Shown here: positions 46,783-55,858 of the stretch, piece by piece | Layout: each line of letters opens with the position of its first letter | Numbering within the stretch: position 1 is the first letter of the stretch | Assembly: GCF_023195535.1 (NCBI RefSeq) | Contig: NZ_JALPNF010000010.1 | Span: 1-64,000, forward strand | Direction: 5' to 3' | Length of the DNA: 64,000 nt | Source of the DNA: Sphingomonas faeni | GTDB taxonomy: Bacteria > Pseudomonadota > Alphaproteobacteria > Sphingomonadales > Sphingomonadaceae | Program-made: the position numbers and the translations under genes | The notes under the pieces: generated by a model | The model's database searches: none | What the model saw: only the letters and a program-made list of their open reading frames with translations | What the model was told of the DNA's origin: nothing

Positions 46783-46962
46783 ATGGGCAAGCTTCAAGAA
46801 TGGGTGGGGTCGGCGCTGCTGGCACAACCGTTCTACGTAGAGGAGCTGCGGATGATCGGCCTGTTGGCACTTGCGCTTCGCCTGGGCCTTATTGGCCTCG
46901 TTTATCCACGCGGCGGCTACCGCTGGCGCGGGGCCGCGATCCAGCGGAAAATCAACATCTGA
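46783..46962 (+). CDS. Small hydrophobic protein (59 aa)
   Basis: Starts 10 bases after the ABM stop, with GAGGGTG before the ATG. Residues 24-41 (MIGLLALALRLGLIGLVYP) form a membrane helix followed by a basic tail. No family recognised. Its position between ABM and SDR genes in one transcript favours it being real, but it is short and may be a shortened remnant. Confidence 0.45.
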   Translation: MGKLQEWVGSALLAQPFYVEELRMIGLLALALRLGLIGLVYPRGGYRWRGAAIQRKINI

Positions 46963-46980
46963 AATCAAGGACACACAGTC

Positions 46981-47721
46981 ATGACCAAAGGTATCGAAGG
47001 CAAGGTTGTTCTCATCACCGGCGGCAGCACCGGTATCGGCGCGGAAACCGCGCGGCTTCTCGCTGAAGGCGGCGCCAAGGTGGCCATCGCCGCCCGTCGC
47101 AAGGACAGGCTCGACGAGGTTGTCGCGGACATCGCCTCAAGCGGCGGCACGGCACGTAGCTACGCGCTCGACGTCACCGACAAGTCGGCGGTCCAGTCCG
47201 TCGTCGCCGCGATCATCGCCGACTTCGGTCGCCTCGACGTGCTGATCAACAACGCCGGGCTGATGCCGATCCGTCCGATGGCCGAGGTCAACACCGACGA
47301 GTGGGACCAGATGATCGACGTCAATCTGAAGGGTACGCTTTACGGCATCGCGGCGGCTCTTCCCGGCTTTCTCGAGCAGGGCAGCGGCCACATCATCAAC
47401 CTGAGCTCGGTTGCGGGCATCAAGGTCTTCGCACCAGGCGGCACGGTCTACTCCGGCACCAAGTTCGCCGTCAGCGCGATCAGCGAGGGCCTTCGCCAGG
47501 AGGTGGGCGAAAAGGTCCGTGTCACGTCTATCGAGCCCGGAGCCGTCGAAAGCGACTTGAAGTTCACGACGTCGGGCACGGCTGCCGAGACGGTACTCGA
47601 CTTCTATAAACAGGCCATCCCTGCGGCGTCGGTGGCGCGTGCTATCGCGTTCGCTGTCGAACAGCCTGATGACGTCGACATCAACGCGATCGTCATCCGG
47701 CCGACCGCACAGCAGTTCTGA
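46981..47721 (+). CDS. SDR-family oxidoreductase (246 aa)
   Basis: Classical short-chain dehydrogenase: VVLITGGSTGIGAETARLLA for NADPH binding (Arg-Arg-Lys in AIAARRKDRL favours NADP), NNAG in VLINNAGLMP, catalytic Ser in NLSSVAGI, Tyr-x3-Lys in YSGTKFAV, and PG in IEPGAVESDL. Length and motifs are complete, unlike the broken SDR at 39754. Substrate unknown. Fourth gene of the DJ-1 group. Confidence 0.93.
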   Translation: MTKGIEGKVVLITGGSTGIGAETARLLAEGGAKVAIAARRKDRLDEVVADIASSGGTARSYALDVTDKSAVQSVVAAIIADFGRLDVLINNAGLMPIRPMAEVNTDEWDQMIDVNLKGTLYGIAAALPGFLEQGSGHIINLSSVAGIKVFAPGGTVYSGTKFAVSAISEGLRQEVGEKVRVTSIEPGAVESDLKFTTSGTAAETVLDFYKQAIPAASVARAIAFAVEQPDDVDINAIVIRPTAQQF

Positions 47722-47832
47722 TTTCGACGAGGAGGCGGGGCCGCGTGTGCTCCGCCTCATGGGGAACGTACCGGCCCGCTCGTCCGTTATTTTGCCGAAC
47801 AATATCTGTCCGTTTCACTTGAGGAGCGATCT

Positions 47833-48126
47833 ATGCCCAAACTTGCCCTGTATGTACCCCTGAAGGCCAAGCCCGGAAAAGAGCGCGATGTCGCCGATTT
47901 CCTCACCTCGGCATTGCCGCTCGTTCAAGCTGAACCGGGCACTCTGACCTGGTATGCGATCGAGGAAGGTCCCGGTGCGTACGCGATCTTCGATACGTTC
48001 GACACGGAGGAGGATCGGCAGGCCCATCTTGACGGCAAGGTTGCCGCCGCACTGATGGAGAGGGCGGACGAACTGTTTTCTGAACCGCCGCAGATTCATA
48101 AGTTCACCCTGCTGGCCGCGAAATAG
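47833..48126 (+). CDS. Antibiotic-biosynthesis-monooxygenase-like protein (97 aa)
   Basis: Second ABM protein of the cluster: YVPLKAKPGKERDVADFL, QAEPGTLTWYAIEEGPG and AIFDTFDTEEDRQAHLDG are family motifs. ATG at 47833 follows GAGGAGCG. Distinct in sequence from the 46476 protein, so not a recent duplicate. Last gene before the terminator at 48227. Confidence 0.9.
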   Translation: MPKLALYVPLKAKPGKERDVADFLTSALPLVQAEPGTLTWYAIEEGPGAYAIFDTFDTEEDRQAHLDGKVAAALMERADELFSEPPQIHKFTLLAAK

Positions 48127-48226
48127 CAAAGTGCTCGACACCGTTTCGTCGGGCTTGGCTGAACGGTGAAATACGTCTGCCATTCGGAATGAACGGGCCG
48201 GCTTTGGACTTCAATCAGAAGAACAC

Positions 48227-48269
48227 GACAGGCCATCCGCCATAATGGATGGCCTGTCTTTTGCGTTTT
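48227..48269 (+). terminator. Rho-independent terminator
   Basis: Perfect 12-bp arms GACAGGCCATCC and GGATGGCCTGTC with an 8-base loop, followed by TTTTGCGTTTT. It lies 100 bases after the second ABM gene and probably ends the DJ-1 to ABM transcript. Confidence 0.85.
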
Positions 48270-48364
48270 ATCCCGCTTTTGATGCTGCTGCTGATGGCGT
48301 GCTCCCCGTTGTTACCGCTCAGACGTAGAGTCCACATGGTTCATGGCTGGTGGTTGAGGACATG

Positions 48365-48398
48365 CCAACTTGGTCCGGGGCATGCCGGACCAAGTTGG
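48365..48398. repeat. Perfect 14-bp inverted repeat
   Basis: CCAACTTGGTCCGG and CCGGACCAAGTTGG around a 6-base loop (GGCATG). No T-tract. It lies between the terminator and an IS3 transposase fragment and may be left from a mobile element. Confidence 0.65.
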
Positions 48399-48420
48399 CC
48401 GGCGATCTGGGTGTGGGTAC

Positions 48421-48580
48421 ACCCGCCGAGTTGTGAGGCCGGCCTGACGGTGTTGTAGTCCTGCCGCCAGGCAGCCAGCACGGCCTCGGCGTAAGCCAGC
48501 GAGGTGAACAGCGTATCGTTGAGGCATTCGTCGCGCAGGCGGCCGTTGAAGCTCTCGACGAAGGCGTTCTGGGTCGGCTT
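48421..48580 (-). pseudogene. IS3-family transposase fragment
   Basis: Reads KPTQNAFVESFNGRLRDECL and further toward the DDE end with the catalytic Glu in VESFNG, then YNTVRP. Only about 53 codons remain. Unlike the IS3 end at base 1 and the element at 53686, this copy has no recognisable ends. It abuts the stop of the formaldehyde dehydrogenase gene. Confidence 0.8.
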
Positions 48581-48591
48581 GGATCGGCGGG

Positions 48592-50119
<1,528 letters not shown>

Positions 50120-50410
50120 TTACTTAAGATATGTACGCAGAATCTTCATTACGCCCTCCACCTTGTCATCGTGATCGCCGTTCTCGCTTTTGACGGCCGG
50201 ATCTGCACCGGCACCGAATGTTTCCCTAAGGTGACTCTCCATCACTTCTGCCATCAATCCATTTGTCGCGCCTCGCATGGCGACAATCTGCTGCAGCAGG
50301 GGAGTGCAATCGGCCCCGGCTTCGATCGCGCGTTCCAAAGCGTCCGCCTGGCCCTTGATACGCCGCAAGCGTGTGATGGCTCGCTTCTTGTCCTCTGGTG
50401 AATGTGGCAT
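50120..50410 (-). CDS. frmR: Formaldehyde-responsive repressor FrmR (96 aa)
   Basis: CsoR/RcnR-like tetrameric helical repressor. Pro2 and Cys35 (GADCTPLLQQI), which formaldehyde cross-links in E. coli FrmR, are both present. Family sequence AITRLRRIKGQADALERAIE and NGLMAEVMESHLRETF. Formaldehyde would release it from DNA. A G7 tract (50449-50455) with flanking TATAC lies 38 bases upstream as its probable operator. Together with frmA it makes a formaldehyde-induced unit. Confidence 0.93.
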   Translation of the reverse strand: MPHSPEDKKRAITRLRRIKGQADALERAIEAGADCTPLLQQIVAMRGATNGLMAEVMESHLRETFGAGADPAVKSENGDHDDKVEGVMKILRTYLK

Positions 50411-50434
50411 CGCGCTTTCCCAAGAAATCGCTGA

Positions 50435-50458
50435 AGCATACTATACAGGGGGGGAGTT
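50435..50458. promoter_or_regulatory. Probable FrmR operator
   Basis: ATACTATACAGGGGGGGAGT lies upstream of frmR. A run of G with flanking TA-rich half sites is the known pattern for the RcnR/FrmR/CsoR type of operator. Confidence 0.6.
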
Positions 50459-50697
50459 TCAATCCTGTCCATAGACTGGCGCTTCTGTAATCAGGCGAGG
50501 TTGCCCGGCCATTTTCAAAATTCGCCCCCTCCGATCGGGCAGGCATAGCCGCCATGTTACCCTGAGACAGGTCTGGCACGCGGAGGAGGAGCGGTCATGC
50601 TTTCAAGCCTGCGCCACAGCAACGACGGCATGGGCGCTGAGGGTCCGATCCTGTGTCCGGGAGGGGGAGCCATCGCTCGCTCCCCCAGGTTTGCCGG

Positions 50698-51687
50698 TCA
50701 GACCGTAACGACGACCTTGCCGATCTGGTCATTCGATTCGAGGAAGCGGTGTGCGTCTTGGATGGCGTCGAGCGAGAAGGTGCGCGCGATCCGCGGCTTG
50801 AGCGCGCCCGATTCCAGTCCCGCCACAATGAACGCCTTGGCGCGATCGAGGGCGGCGTCGTCCGAGACGATCTCGCTGTAGAGATAACCCTTGAGCGTGA
50901 GGCTCTTGCCCAGCACGGAGAACAACGGGAACGGCGTCGGCTCGCCGCTGAGCGCGCCATATTCAAGCAGGATGCCGCCGCGCGCCATGCTCGCGGTCAG
51001 CGGCTCGAACGACGGGCCTCCGACCGGGTCGAGCACCACGCGCGCACCTGCACCATCGGTTATCTCCATCACCTTCGCTACCAGATCCTCTTCCCCGGTC
51101 GCGACGACATGATGTGCACCGGCATCAAGCAGGGCCTGGCGCTTGGCGCCGGTACGCGTCGTCGCGATCACCGTCGCGCCGACCATCCGCGCAATTTGGA
51201 AGGCAGCAAGACCGACGCTGCTGGAAGCAGCGGTGACGATGACGAAATCGCCCTCGCCGAGCTTGGCCTGCTCCACCAGCGCACCCCAAGCGGTGACATA
51301 CTGCATCCACACGGCCGCCGCTTCCTCGAACGAAAGCGCCGCCGGATGCTTGACGACGAGGCGGGCGGGCACGTTGGCGACCTCGCCATAGGTGCCCCAG
51401 CGCGCGATATCGAGCGGGGGGATGAGGCTGACGGCTTCGCCTTCCGCAAACCCGGTCACGTCCGCGCCGACCGTGCCGACAATACCGGCAGCCTCGTAGC
51501 CGAGGCGGCTCGGGAACTCGGCTTCCTGAAGGTAGGCATGGTTGCGGAACATCACTTCGGCGCGGTTTATGCCTATCGCCTTGACAGCGATCTGCACCTC
51601 GTCGGCCGCGGGCGCGGGCACTGCCACATCTTCAATCTTGAGGACGCTGGCGTCGCCATATTCGTGGATCCGAACGATGCGGCTCAT
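50698..51687 (-). CDS. MDR oxidoreductase, quinone/enoyl-reductase-like (329 aa)
   Basis: Medium-chain dehydrogenase/reductase. GroES-like domain with IHEYGDASVLKIEDV and VKAIGINRAEVM, Rossmann domain with VTAASSSVGLAAFQIARM (AASSSVG in place of the usual GGAGGVG). No zinc Cys cluster. NADPH-dependent reduction of quinones or enals is likely. Divergent from the TetR gene, with a palindromic operator between. Confidence 0.9.
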   Translation of the reverse strand: MSRIVRIHEYGDASVLKIEDVAVPAPAADEVQIAVKAIGINRAEVMFRNHAYLQEAEFPSRLGYEAAGIVGTVGADVTGFAEGEAVSLIPPLDIARWGTYGEVANVPARLVVKHPAALSFEEAAAVWMQYVTAWGALVEQAKLGEGDFVIVTAASSSVGLAAFQIARMVGATVIATTRTGAKRQALLDAGAHHVVATGEEDLVAKVMEITDGAGARVVLDPVGGPSFEPLTASMARGGILLEYGALSGEPTPFPLFSVLGKSLTLKGYLYSEIVSDDAALDRAKAFIVAGLESGALKPRIARTFSLDAIQDAHRFLESNDQIGKVVVTV

Positions 51688-51706
51688 GGACCATTCCTTG
51701 ATTATT

Positions 51707-51718
51707 GAACGATCGTTC
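51707..51718. promoter_or_regulatory. Palindromic operator for the TetR regulator
   Basis: GAACGATCGTTC is a perfect 12-bp palindrome, 20 bases before the MDR ATG and 66 bases before the TetR ATG. It is a typical TetR-family half-site pair. A weaker repeat of ATCGAT-type sequence lies at 51757-51762. Confidence 0.65.
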
Positions 51719-51783
51719 TGTATCGATGTCAGCGACGAGGTTCAAGCTATTATTTATCGATCATTCCATATCGGGCATCAGAC

Positions 51784-52404
51784 ATGACAGACACGAAAGC
51801 TCGTCGTGGCGCAGGCCGCCCTCGAGAGTTCAACACTGACGCTGCGCTCGACAAGGCGGTACGGCTGTTCTGGCAGCGCGGCTACGAGGCGACGTCGATG
51901 GCCGATCTGGTGGCAGAGACTGGCGTCGCCGCCGCCAGTCTCTATGCGGCGTTTGACAACAAGGCGGGGCTGTTCGCGGCGGTGATCGAGCGCTACGCCG
52001 CGACGTTCAGCGTCCACCTCTATGAACCCATCAACGATCCGGCGTTGTCCACCTTCGAGGCCGTCAAAGGCCTGCTGGAACGAGCGGCGTCATCGTTCTC
52101 GGAACCTGAAACGCCGGCCGGCTGCTTCATGTATTCGGCAGCGGCAGCCGTGTCGCCCGCGTCCGCCGCCATCGAATGCCTGCTGCGCGACAAGCGTATC
52201 GCGGCGGAGGCCCTCCTGATCGAGCGTTTACATCGGGGCGCCGCGCAGGGCGAGCTTGCGGCCGATACTGATCCGGCCGTCCTAGGCAAATTCATCAATA
52301 CGGTCATGGAAGGCATGTCCGTTCAAGCGCGCGACGGCGCTACGATCAACGAACTTCTCTCCATCGCCGAAATGGCACTCGATCGATGGCCGGCTGCGGT
52401 GTAA
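51784..52404 (+). CDS. TetR-family transcriptional regulator (206 aa)
   Basis: N-terminal helix-turn-helix (AALDKAVRLFWQRGYEATSM, then ATGVAAASLYAAFDNKAGLF-type core SLYAAFDNKAGL) and a C-terminal ligand domain. It probably represses the divergent MDR gene and itself, and may sense quinones or electrophiles. Its stop lies 6 bases before IS481 copy B. Confidence 0.92.
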   Translation: MTDTKARRGAGRPREFNTDAALDKAVRLFWQRGYEATSMADLVAETGVAAASLYAAFDNKAGLFAAVIERYAATFSVHLYEPINDPALSTFEAVKGLLERAASSFSEPETPAGCFMYSAAAAVSPASAAIECLLRDKRIAAEALLIERLHRGAAQGELAADTDPAVLGKFINTVMEGMSVQARDGATINELLSIAEMALDRWPAAV

Positions 52405-52408
52405 TCGT

Positions 52409-53383
52409 CTAGGTGTTTAGTCCCGGCATCTGGTGGATCGGATCGACAATGAACCTGTCCGGCTCTGACGTCCAGATCTTGGCGATGTATTCGTAGGGTG
52501 TGAGTCCGCTGAGCGTCTTGAGCCGGCGGGCAAAGTTATAGGCAGCCATGAAGTCGGCGAGGTGCGTCCGTAGCTGGTCATGGCTCTCGTAATGGAAGCG
52601 CTTGACGGTCGCCTCCTTGATGGTGCGGTTCATCCGCTCGACCTGACCGTTGGTCCAAGGGTGGTTCGGCTTGGTGAGCCGGTGCTCGATATCGTTCGCT
52701 TCGCAGATCATGTCGAAGCGCATCTGACGCGACCAGGCGGTGTTACGGTTGCGCGGTTGCTCGGCGAACTGGATGCCGTTGTCGGTCAGGATCGTGTGAA
52801 TGCGGTAGGGCACCGCTTTCAGCAGAAGTTCGAGGAACTCCCAAGCCGTCCGCCTGTCAGCCTTGTCGACGAGCTGGGTGACCGCAAACTTGCTGGTTCG
52901 GTCGATGCCGACGAACAGGTAAAGCTTGCCTTCGGCAGTCTGAACCTCGGCAATATCCACGTGGAAGAAGCCGATCGGGTAGCGCTGGAAGCGCTGTCGC
53001 TTCGGCTTGTCCCCCTCGATGTCCGGCAGACGGGATATGCCGTGCCGCTGCAGGCAGCGGTGCAGCGCCGACCGTGTCAGATGCGGGATCGACGGCTGCA
53101 ACGCGTAGAGGCAATCGTCGAGCGGCAGTAATGTGAGACGCCGGAATGCAACGACCGCCGCCTCTTCGGCTTCGGTAAGGGTTGTGGAATGAGGGGCCTT
53201 CGGCCCGGTCTTTAAATCCTCGACCGTCGCCCGCTTACGCCACTTCGCCACCGTCTTCGGGTTGATCCCAAGCTCCCGGCTCAGCGTCGAGAGCGAAGCT
53301 TGCGATCGCTGTATTGCTGCTCTGACGGCGTGCGTGGTCGTGGCGCTCCCGTGACGTACCTGTCCCATACCGCTTCCTTCCAT
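52409..53383 (-). CDS. IS481-family transposase, intact (324 aa)
   Basis: Complete copy of the gene broken in copy A. HTH (LSRELGINPKTVAKW), DDE residues in FHVDIAEVQTAEGKLY, ILTDNGIQFAEQ and NGQVERMNRTIKEA, and a C-terminus with SGLTPYEYIAKIW. ATG at 53383 or 53368. As the only intact copy it might mobilise both copies and the DNA between them. Confidence 0.92.
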   Translation of the reverse strand: MEGSGMGQVRHGSATTTHAVRAAIQRSQASLSTLSRELGINPKTVAKWRKRATVEDLKTGPKAPHSTTLTEAEEAAVVAFRRLTLLPLDDCLYALQPSIPHLTRSALHRCLQRHGISRLPDIEGDKPKRQRFQRYPIGFFHVDIAEVQTAEGKLYLFVGIDRTSKFAVTQLVDKADRRTAWEFLELLLKAVPYRIHTILTDNGIQFAEQPRNRNTAWSRQMRFDMICEANDIEHRLTKPNHPWTNGQVERMNRTIKEATVKRFHYESHDQLRTHLADFMAAYNFARRLKTLSGLTPYEYIAKIWTSEPDRFIVDPIHQMPGLNT

Positions 53384-53428
53384 TCCAACGAAAGGATCGC
53401 ACCATCAAACCGTGGGATCAAACACCTA
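52410..53428 (-). mobile_element. IS481-family element, copy B (1019 bp)
   Basis: Left end TAGGTGTTTAGTCCC at 52410 and right end GGGATCAAACACCTA at 53428, with the intact transposase on the minus strand. Immediately right, 53429-53589 is the 3' end of a third copy in plus orientation; the bordering bases read CTA then CGGACGC, the same site where copy A has its repeat expansion. Confidence 0.88.
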
Positions 53429-53589
53429 CGGACGCACCTCGCCGACTTCATGGCTGCCTATAACTTTGCCCGCCGGCTCAAGACGCTCAGCGGACTCACA
53501 CCCTACGAATACATCGCCAAGATCTGGACGTCAGAGCCGGACAGGTTCATTGTCGATCCGATCCACCAGATGCCGGGACTAAACACCTA
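53429..53589 (+). mobile_element. 3' fragment of a third IS481 copy
   Basis: Carries the last 161 bases of the element in plus orientation: LADFMAAYNFARRL and SGLTPYEYIAK, then the GGGACTAAACACCTA end. It is the inverted match of 52410-52572 in copy B. The 5' part is missing, so this is the remainder after insertion or recombination. Confidence 0.85.
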
Positions 53590-53703
53590 GAAAATAGGCT
53601 TGAGAATGAAGGTCGGACAGTTTTGAAATAGCTCCTAACCGGACGGGCAATGTTGCAAGGATAAGGAACCGTTTGCCGTCGAAGGTGAATAGCCCCTAGT
53701 TTT

Positions 53704-54579
53704 CTAGACGCCTTGAGCCATCAAAGCCTGCTGCCGTTCGAACTCGACGGGCGAGAGCATCCCGTTCCTGACATGCTTGCGGATCGGGTTGTAGAACATC
53801 TCGATGTAATCGAACACGTCCTGCCGCGCTTCTTCGCGCGTTTTATAGGTGCGTCGCCGGATGCGCTCACGCTTGAGGAGATTGAAGAAGCTCTCGGCGA
53901 CGGCGTTATCGTGGCAGTTTCCCCGCCGGCTCATGGAGTGCTCCAGATTGTGAGCCCTGGTGAAGGCAGACCAGTCCATACTGGTGAACTGCGAACCCTG
54001 ATCCGAATGGATCAGCACGCGGTTTCTCGGCTTACGCCGCCAGACCGCCATGTGCAGGGCCTGCAAAACCACATCGGTTGTCTGACGGCTTTGCAGCGAC
54101 CAGCCCACCACGCGACGGGAGTAGAGGTCGAGCACGACCGCCAGATAGGCGAAGCCTTCCATCGTGCGGATATAAGTGATGTCCGTCACCCAGGCGCGAT
54201 TAGCCTGCGGCACGTCGAACTGGCGATCCAAAGTGTTCGCAGCAACGGCCGAAGGCCTTCCGCCTGAGCTGCCTGGACGCCGCTTGTAGCCGATCTGCGC
54301 CTTGATGCCTGCAAGGTTGGTCAGGCGGGCAACGCGATTGGGACAACAGGTCTCGCCCTGATCGAGCAGATCGTCGTGCAACTTGCGATACCCATAGACC
54401 TTGCCGCTGTCGCTCCAGGCCTGCCGGATCAATGCAATCTGCCGAGCATCTTCTTGCGCTCGCCGGCTCAGCGGCGCTTTGCGCCAGGCATAGAAACCGC
54501 TGGGCTGGATCGCCAGGCACCGGCACATCGCGCGGACGCCAAACTGGTTCTGATGCTCCGCGACAAAGGCGTATCTCAC
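53704..54579 (-). CDS. IS3-family transposase OrfB (291 aa)
   Basis: Integrase-like DDE domain: WVTDITYIRTMEGFAYLAVV (first D), VLIHSDQGSQFTS (second D), NAVAESFFNLLKRE (E), after a helical N-terminal HTH_21 domain. Complete. Its ATG overlaps the orfA stop by 4 bases, where programmed frameshifting to an OrfAB fusion normally occurs. Because orfA is damaged, fusion protein is not expected here. Confidence 0.93.
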   Translation of the reverse strand: MRYAFVAEHQNQFGVRAMCRCLAIQPSGFYAWRKAPLSRRAQEDARQIALIRQAWSDSGKVYGYRKLHDDLLDQGETCCPNRVARLTNLAGIKAQIGYKRRPGSSGGRPSAVAANTLDRQFDVPQANRAWVTDITYIRTMEGFAYLAVVLDLYSRRVVGWSLQSRQTTDVVLQALHMAVWRRKPRNRVLIHSDQGSQFTSMDWSAFTRAHNLEHSMSRRGNCHDNAVAESFFNLLKRERIRRRTYKTREEARQDVFDYIEMFYNPIRKHVRNGMLSPVEFERQQALMAQGV

Positions 54580-54846
54580 TTGGCATCCCTGGCGAAATAC
54601 GCGGTGGCTTTTTTTAAGATGTCTCGCTCCTCGGTCACCCGAGCCAACTCGCGCTTCAACTGGCGAATCTCGGCGTCCTTATTGGCATCGCCCGACGCCA
54701 CCTTCGCAAACTGCTTCTTCCACGCATACAGCGAGTGCGGGCTGACGCCGAGGCGCTGCGAAACCTCCGCTACCGGGTAACCCCGCTCCATGATCTGCAC
54801 CCACCGCGTCACGCTTGAACTCATCGCTGAAATTGGGCTTCCCCAT
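54576..54846 (-). pseudogene. IS3-family OrfA with a small deletion (frameshift)
   Basis: The correct start at 54846 follows AGGAGGCGACG and reads MGKPNFSDEFKRDAV; the rest (RWVQIMERGYPVAEV, HTH, then a leucine-zipper region) is in another frame. The span is 271 bases, one over a multiple of 3, so bases are missing near 54800; by comparison with relatives a deletion of about 5 (or 2) bases after GACGCGGTG is likely. The 82-codon frame from 54824 uses an internal ATG and lacks the normal N-terminus. Confidence 0.75.
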
Positions 54847-54891
54847 CGTCGCCTCCTATCCTCAAAATTAGGATTGAAGGCGTCCAGAAAT

Positions 54892-55185
54892 CTAGGGGCT
54901 ATTCACTAGGTCTTCGAGAGACGCCTCGAGGATCGAGCGTGCGCGTGCCATCAGCTGGCCCTTCCAAAAGGGCAGGATTGAATACCCTCTGCGGCCCTTT
55001 AGGGCATGGACTAGCGGGTTACCATCATCGCGCCGTTGGCCGCGTCGGTTCCGAGCGAACACATGCAGGAGCGGGGTGCCTTTAAAACGAGTCCGGGATG
55101 GGTTTCCAGCAACCGACGTATCAACGCCATTCTCGTGCTGATCGTTGATCGTGACGACCTTTGCCGCCGACACTTCGATACCCAT
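54892..55185 (-). pseudogene. Gene truncated by the IS3 element, PRTase-like fragment
   Basis: The frame reads ALKGRRGYSILPFWKGQLMA and similar, then runs into the IS end, where its last codons (VNSP and TAG) are made of IS DNA. So the C-terminus is lost. The DDGNPLVHALKG block resembles N-terminal parts of orphan phosphoribosyltransferase-like proteins, but this is weak. The N-terminus is also uncertain: the ATG at 55185 has a stop 24 bases upstream in frame. Confidence 0.5.
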
Positions 55186-55325
55186 TTCGTCTCCAGCCCG
55201 CGGTCAGGAACCCATGGGCGTACGGAGCAGGGAGTCTCTGGAGTGTCCACTCGAGCTGGGCATGTGCTGTACTCATCGCTTGGATGCAAGTGCGGCTGGG
55301 CGCACCGCGACCGCCGACGTGCTCA

Positions 55326-55573
55326 TCAGCAAGCATAAATATTAGCGACCATAAAATTGTTCATGCACTGTGCGACGGCGTCGAAGAACGGAACGCCGGT
55401 GACCGTGGCCGGATCCAGCCCCGACATACGGGCCTCAGTCGCATTGTAGACCTGTACGATCGTATCGGCGGCAAAGCCTACGACGCCAAACGGCAACGCA
55501 TCACGGTCTGCGGTGCTCATCGCTTCAAGGTCGTGCAGTCCGACCGTTCAAATTCGACGTTTGTTAGTGGCAC
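55326..55573 (-). pseudogene. Photoactive yellow protein (PYP)-like gene, broken
   Basis: The fragment matches the blue-light receptor PYP: LPFGVVGFAADTIVQVYNAT, with Tyr and Glu of YNATE at the positions of Tyr42 and Glu46, then GLDPATVTGVPFFDAVAQCM, where Cys is the chromophore-binding Cys69 equivalent. GTG at 55573 after GAGGAGC gives the start, but the frame is lost by one missing base near 55537, and the protein ends at IYAC (about residue 80) where PYP has 125 residues. So both ends are damaged and it is not functional. Confidence 0.75.
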
Positions 55574-55609
55574 GATCAGTTGCTCCTCAGCGAGGCGTCA
55601 TGCCGTAAG

Positions 55610-55858
55610 ATGCTTAATTATTTGCGAAAACTGTCGGACTTTTCGCTTGGCGTGAATAGCCTGCTACAAGTGACGAACTGGTCAGCTTCCATTGGCCGGA
55701 TGGCCAGCCAGATTTTAGGTTTTCCGTTCGCCGCAGTATCACTGACCGCTTTTGATCGGCAATGGTTCATCCAGTTATTGTTGGCCGCCAAGGGGCGTTG
55801 CCAGCTCACTCGAGAGCACCCGCCAAGCTCTCACCAAGCGGCTAACTGGCCCGCTTGA
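55610..55858 (+). pseudogene. GAF-domain fragment
   Basis: The frame from 55580 (ATG near 55610) reads IGRMASQILGFPFAAVSLTA and FDRQWF, the start of a GAF domain as in phytochrome-like kinases and cyclases. The rest does not continue and the frame ends at 55858, inside the next gene. It is divergent from the PYP remnant; the two may once have been a light- or redox-sensing pair. Confidence 0.55.

Larger units (their letters stand above)
53686..54905 (-). mobile_element. IS3-family insertion sequence (1220 bp)
   Basis: Ends are inverted: TGAATAGCCCCTAGTTTTCT at 53686 and, read inward from 54905, TGAATAGCCCCTAGATTTCT. Contains orfA and orfB on the minus strand. The 3 flanking bases (AGG and CTA) differ, so no target duplication remains. 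The right end cuts a gene (see 54892). Confidence 0.9.
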
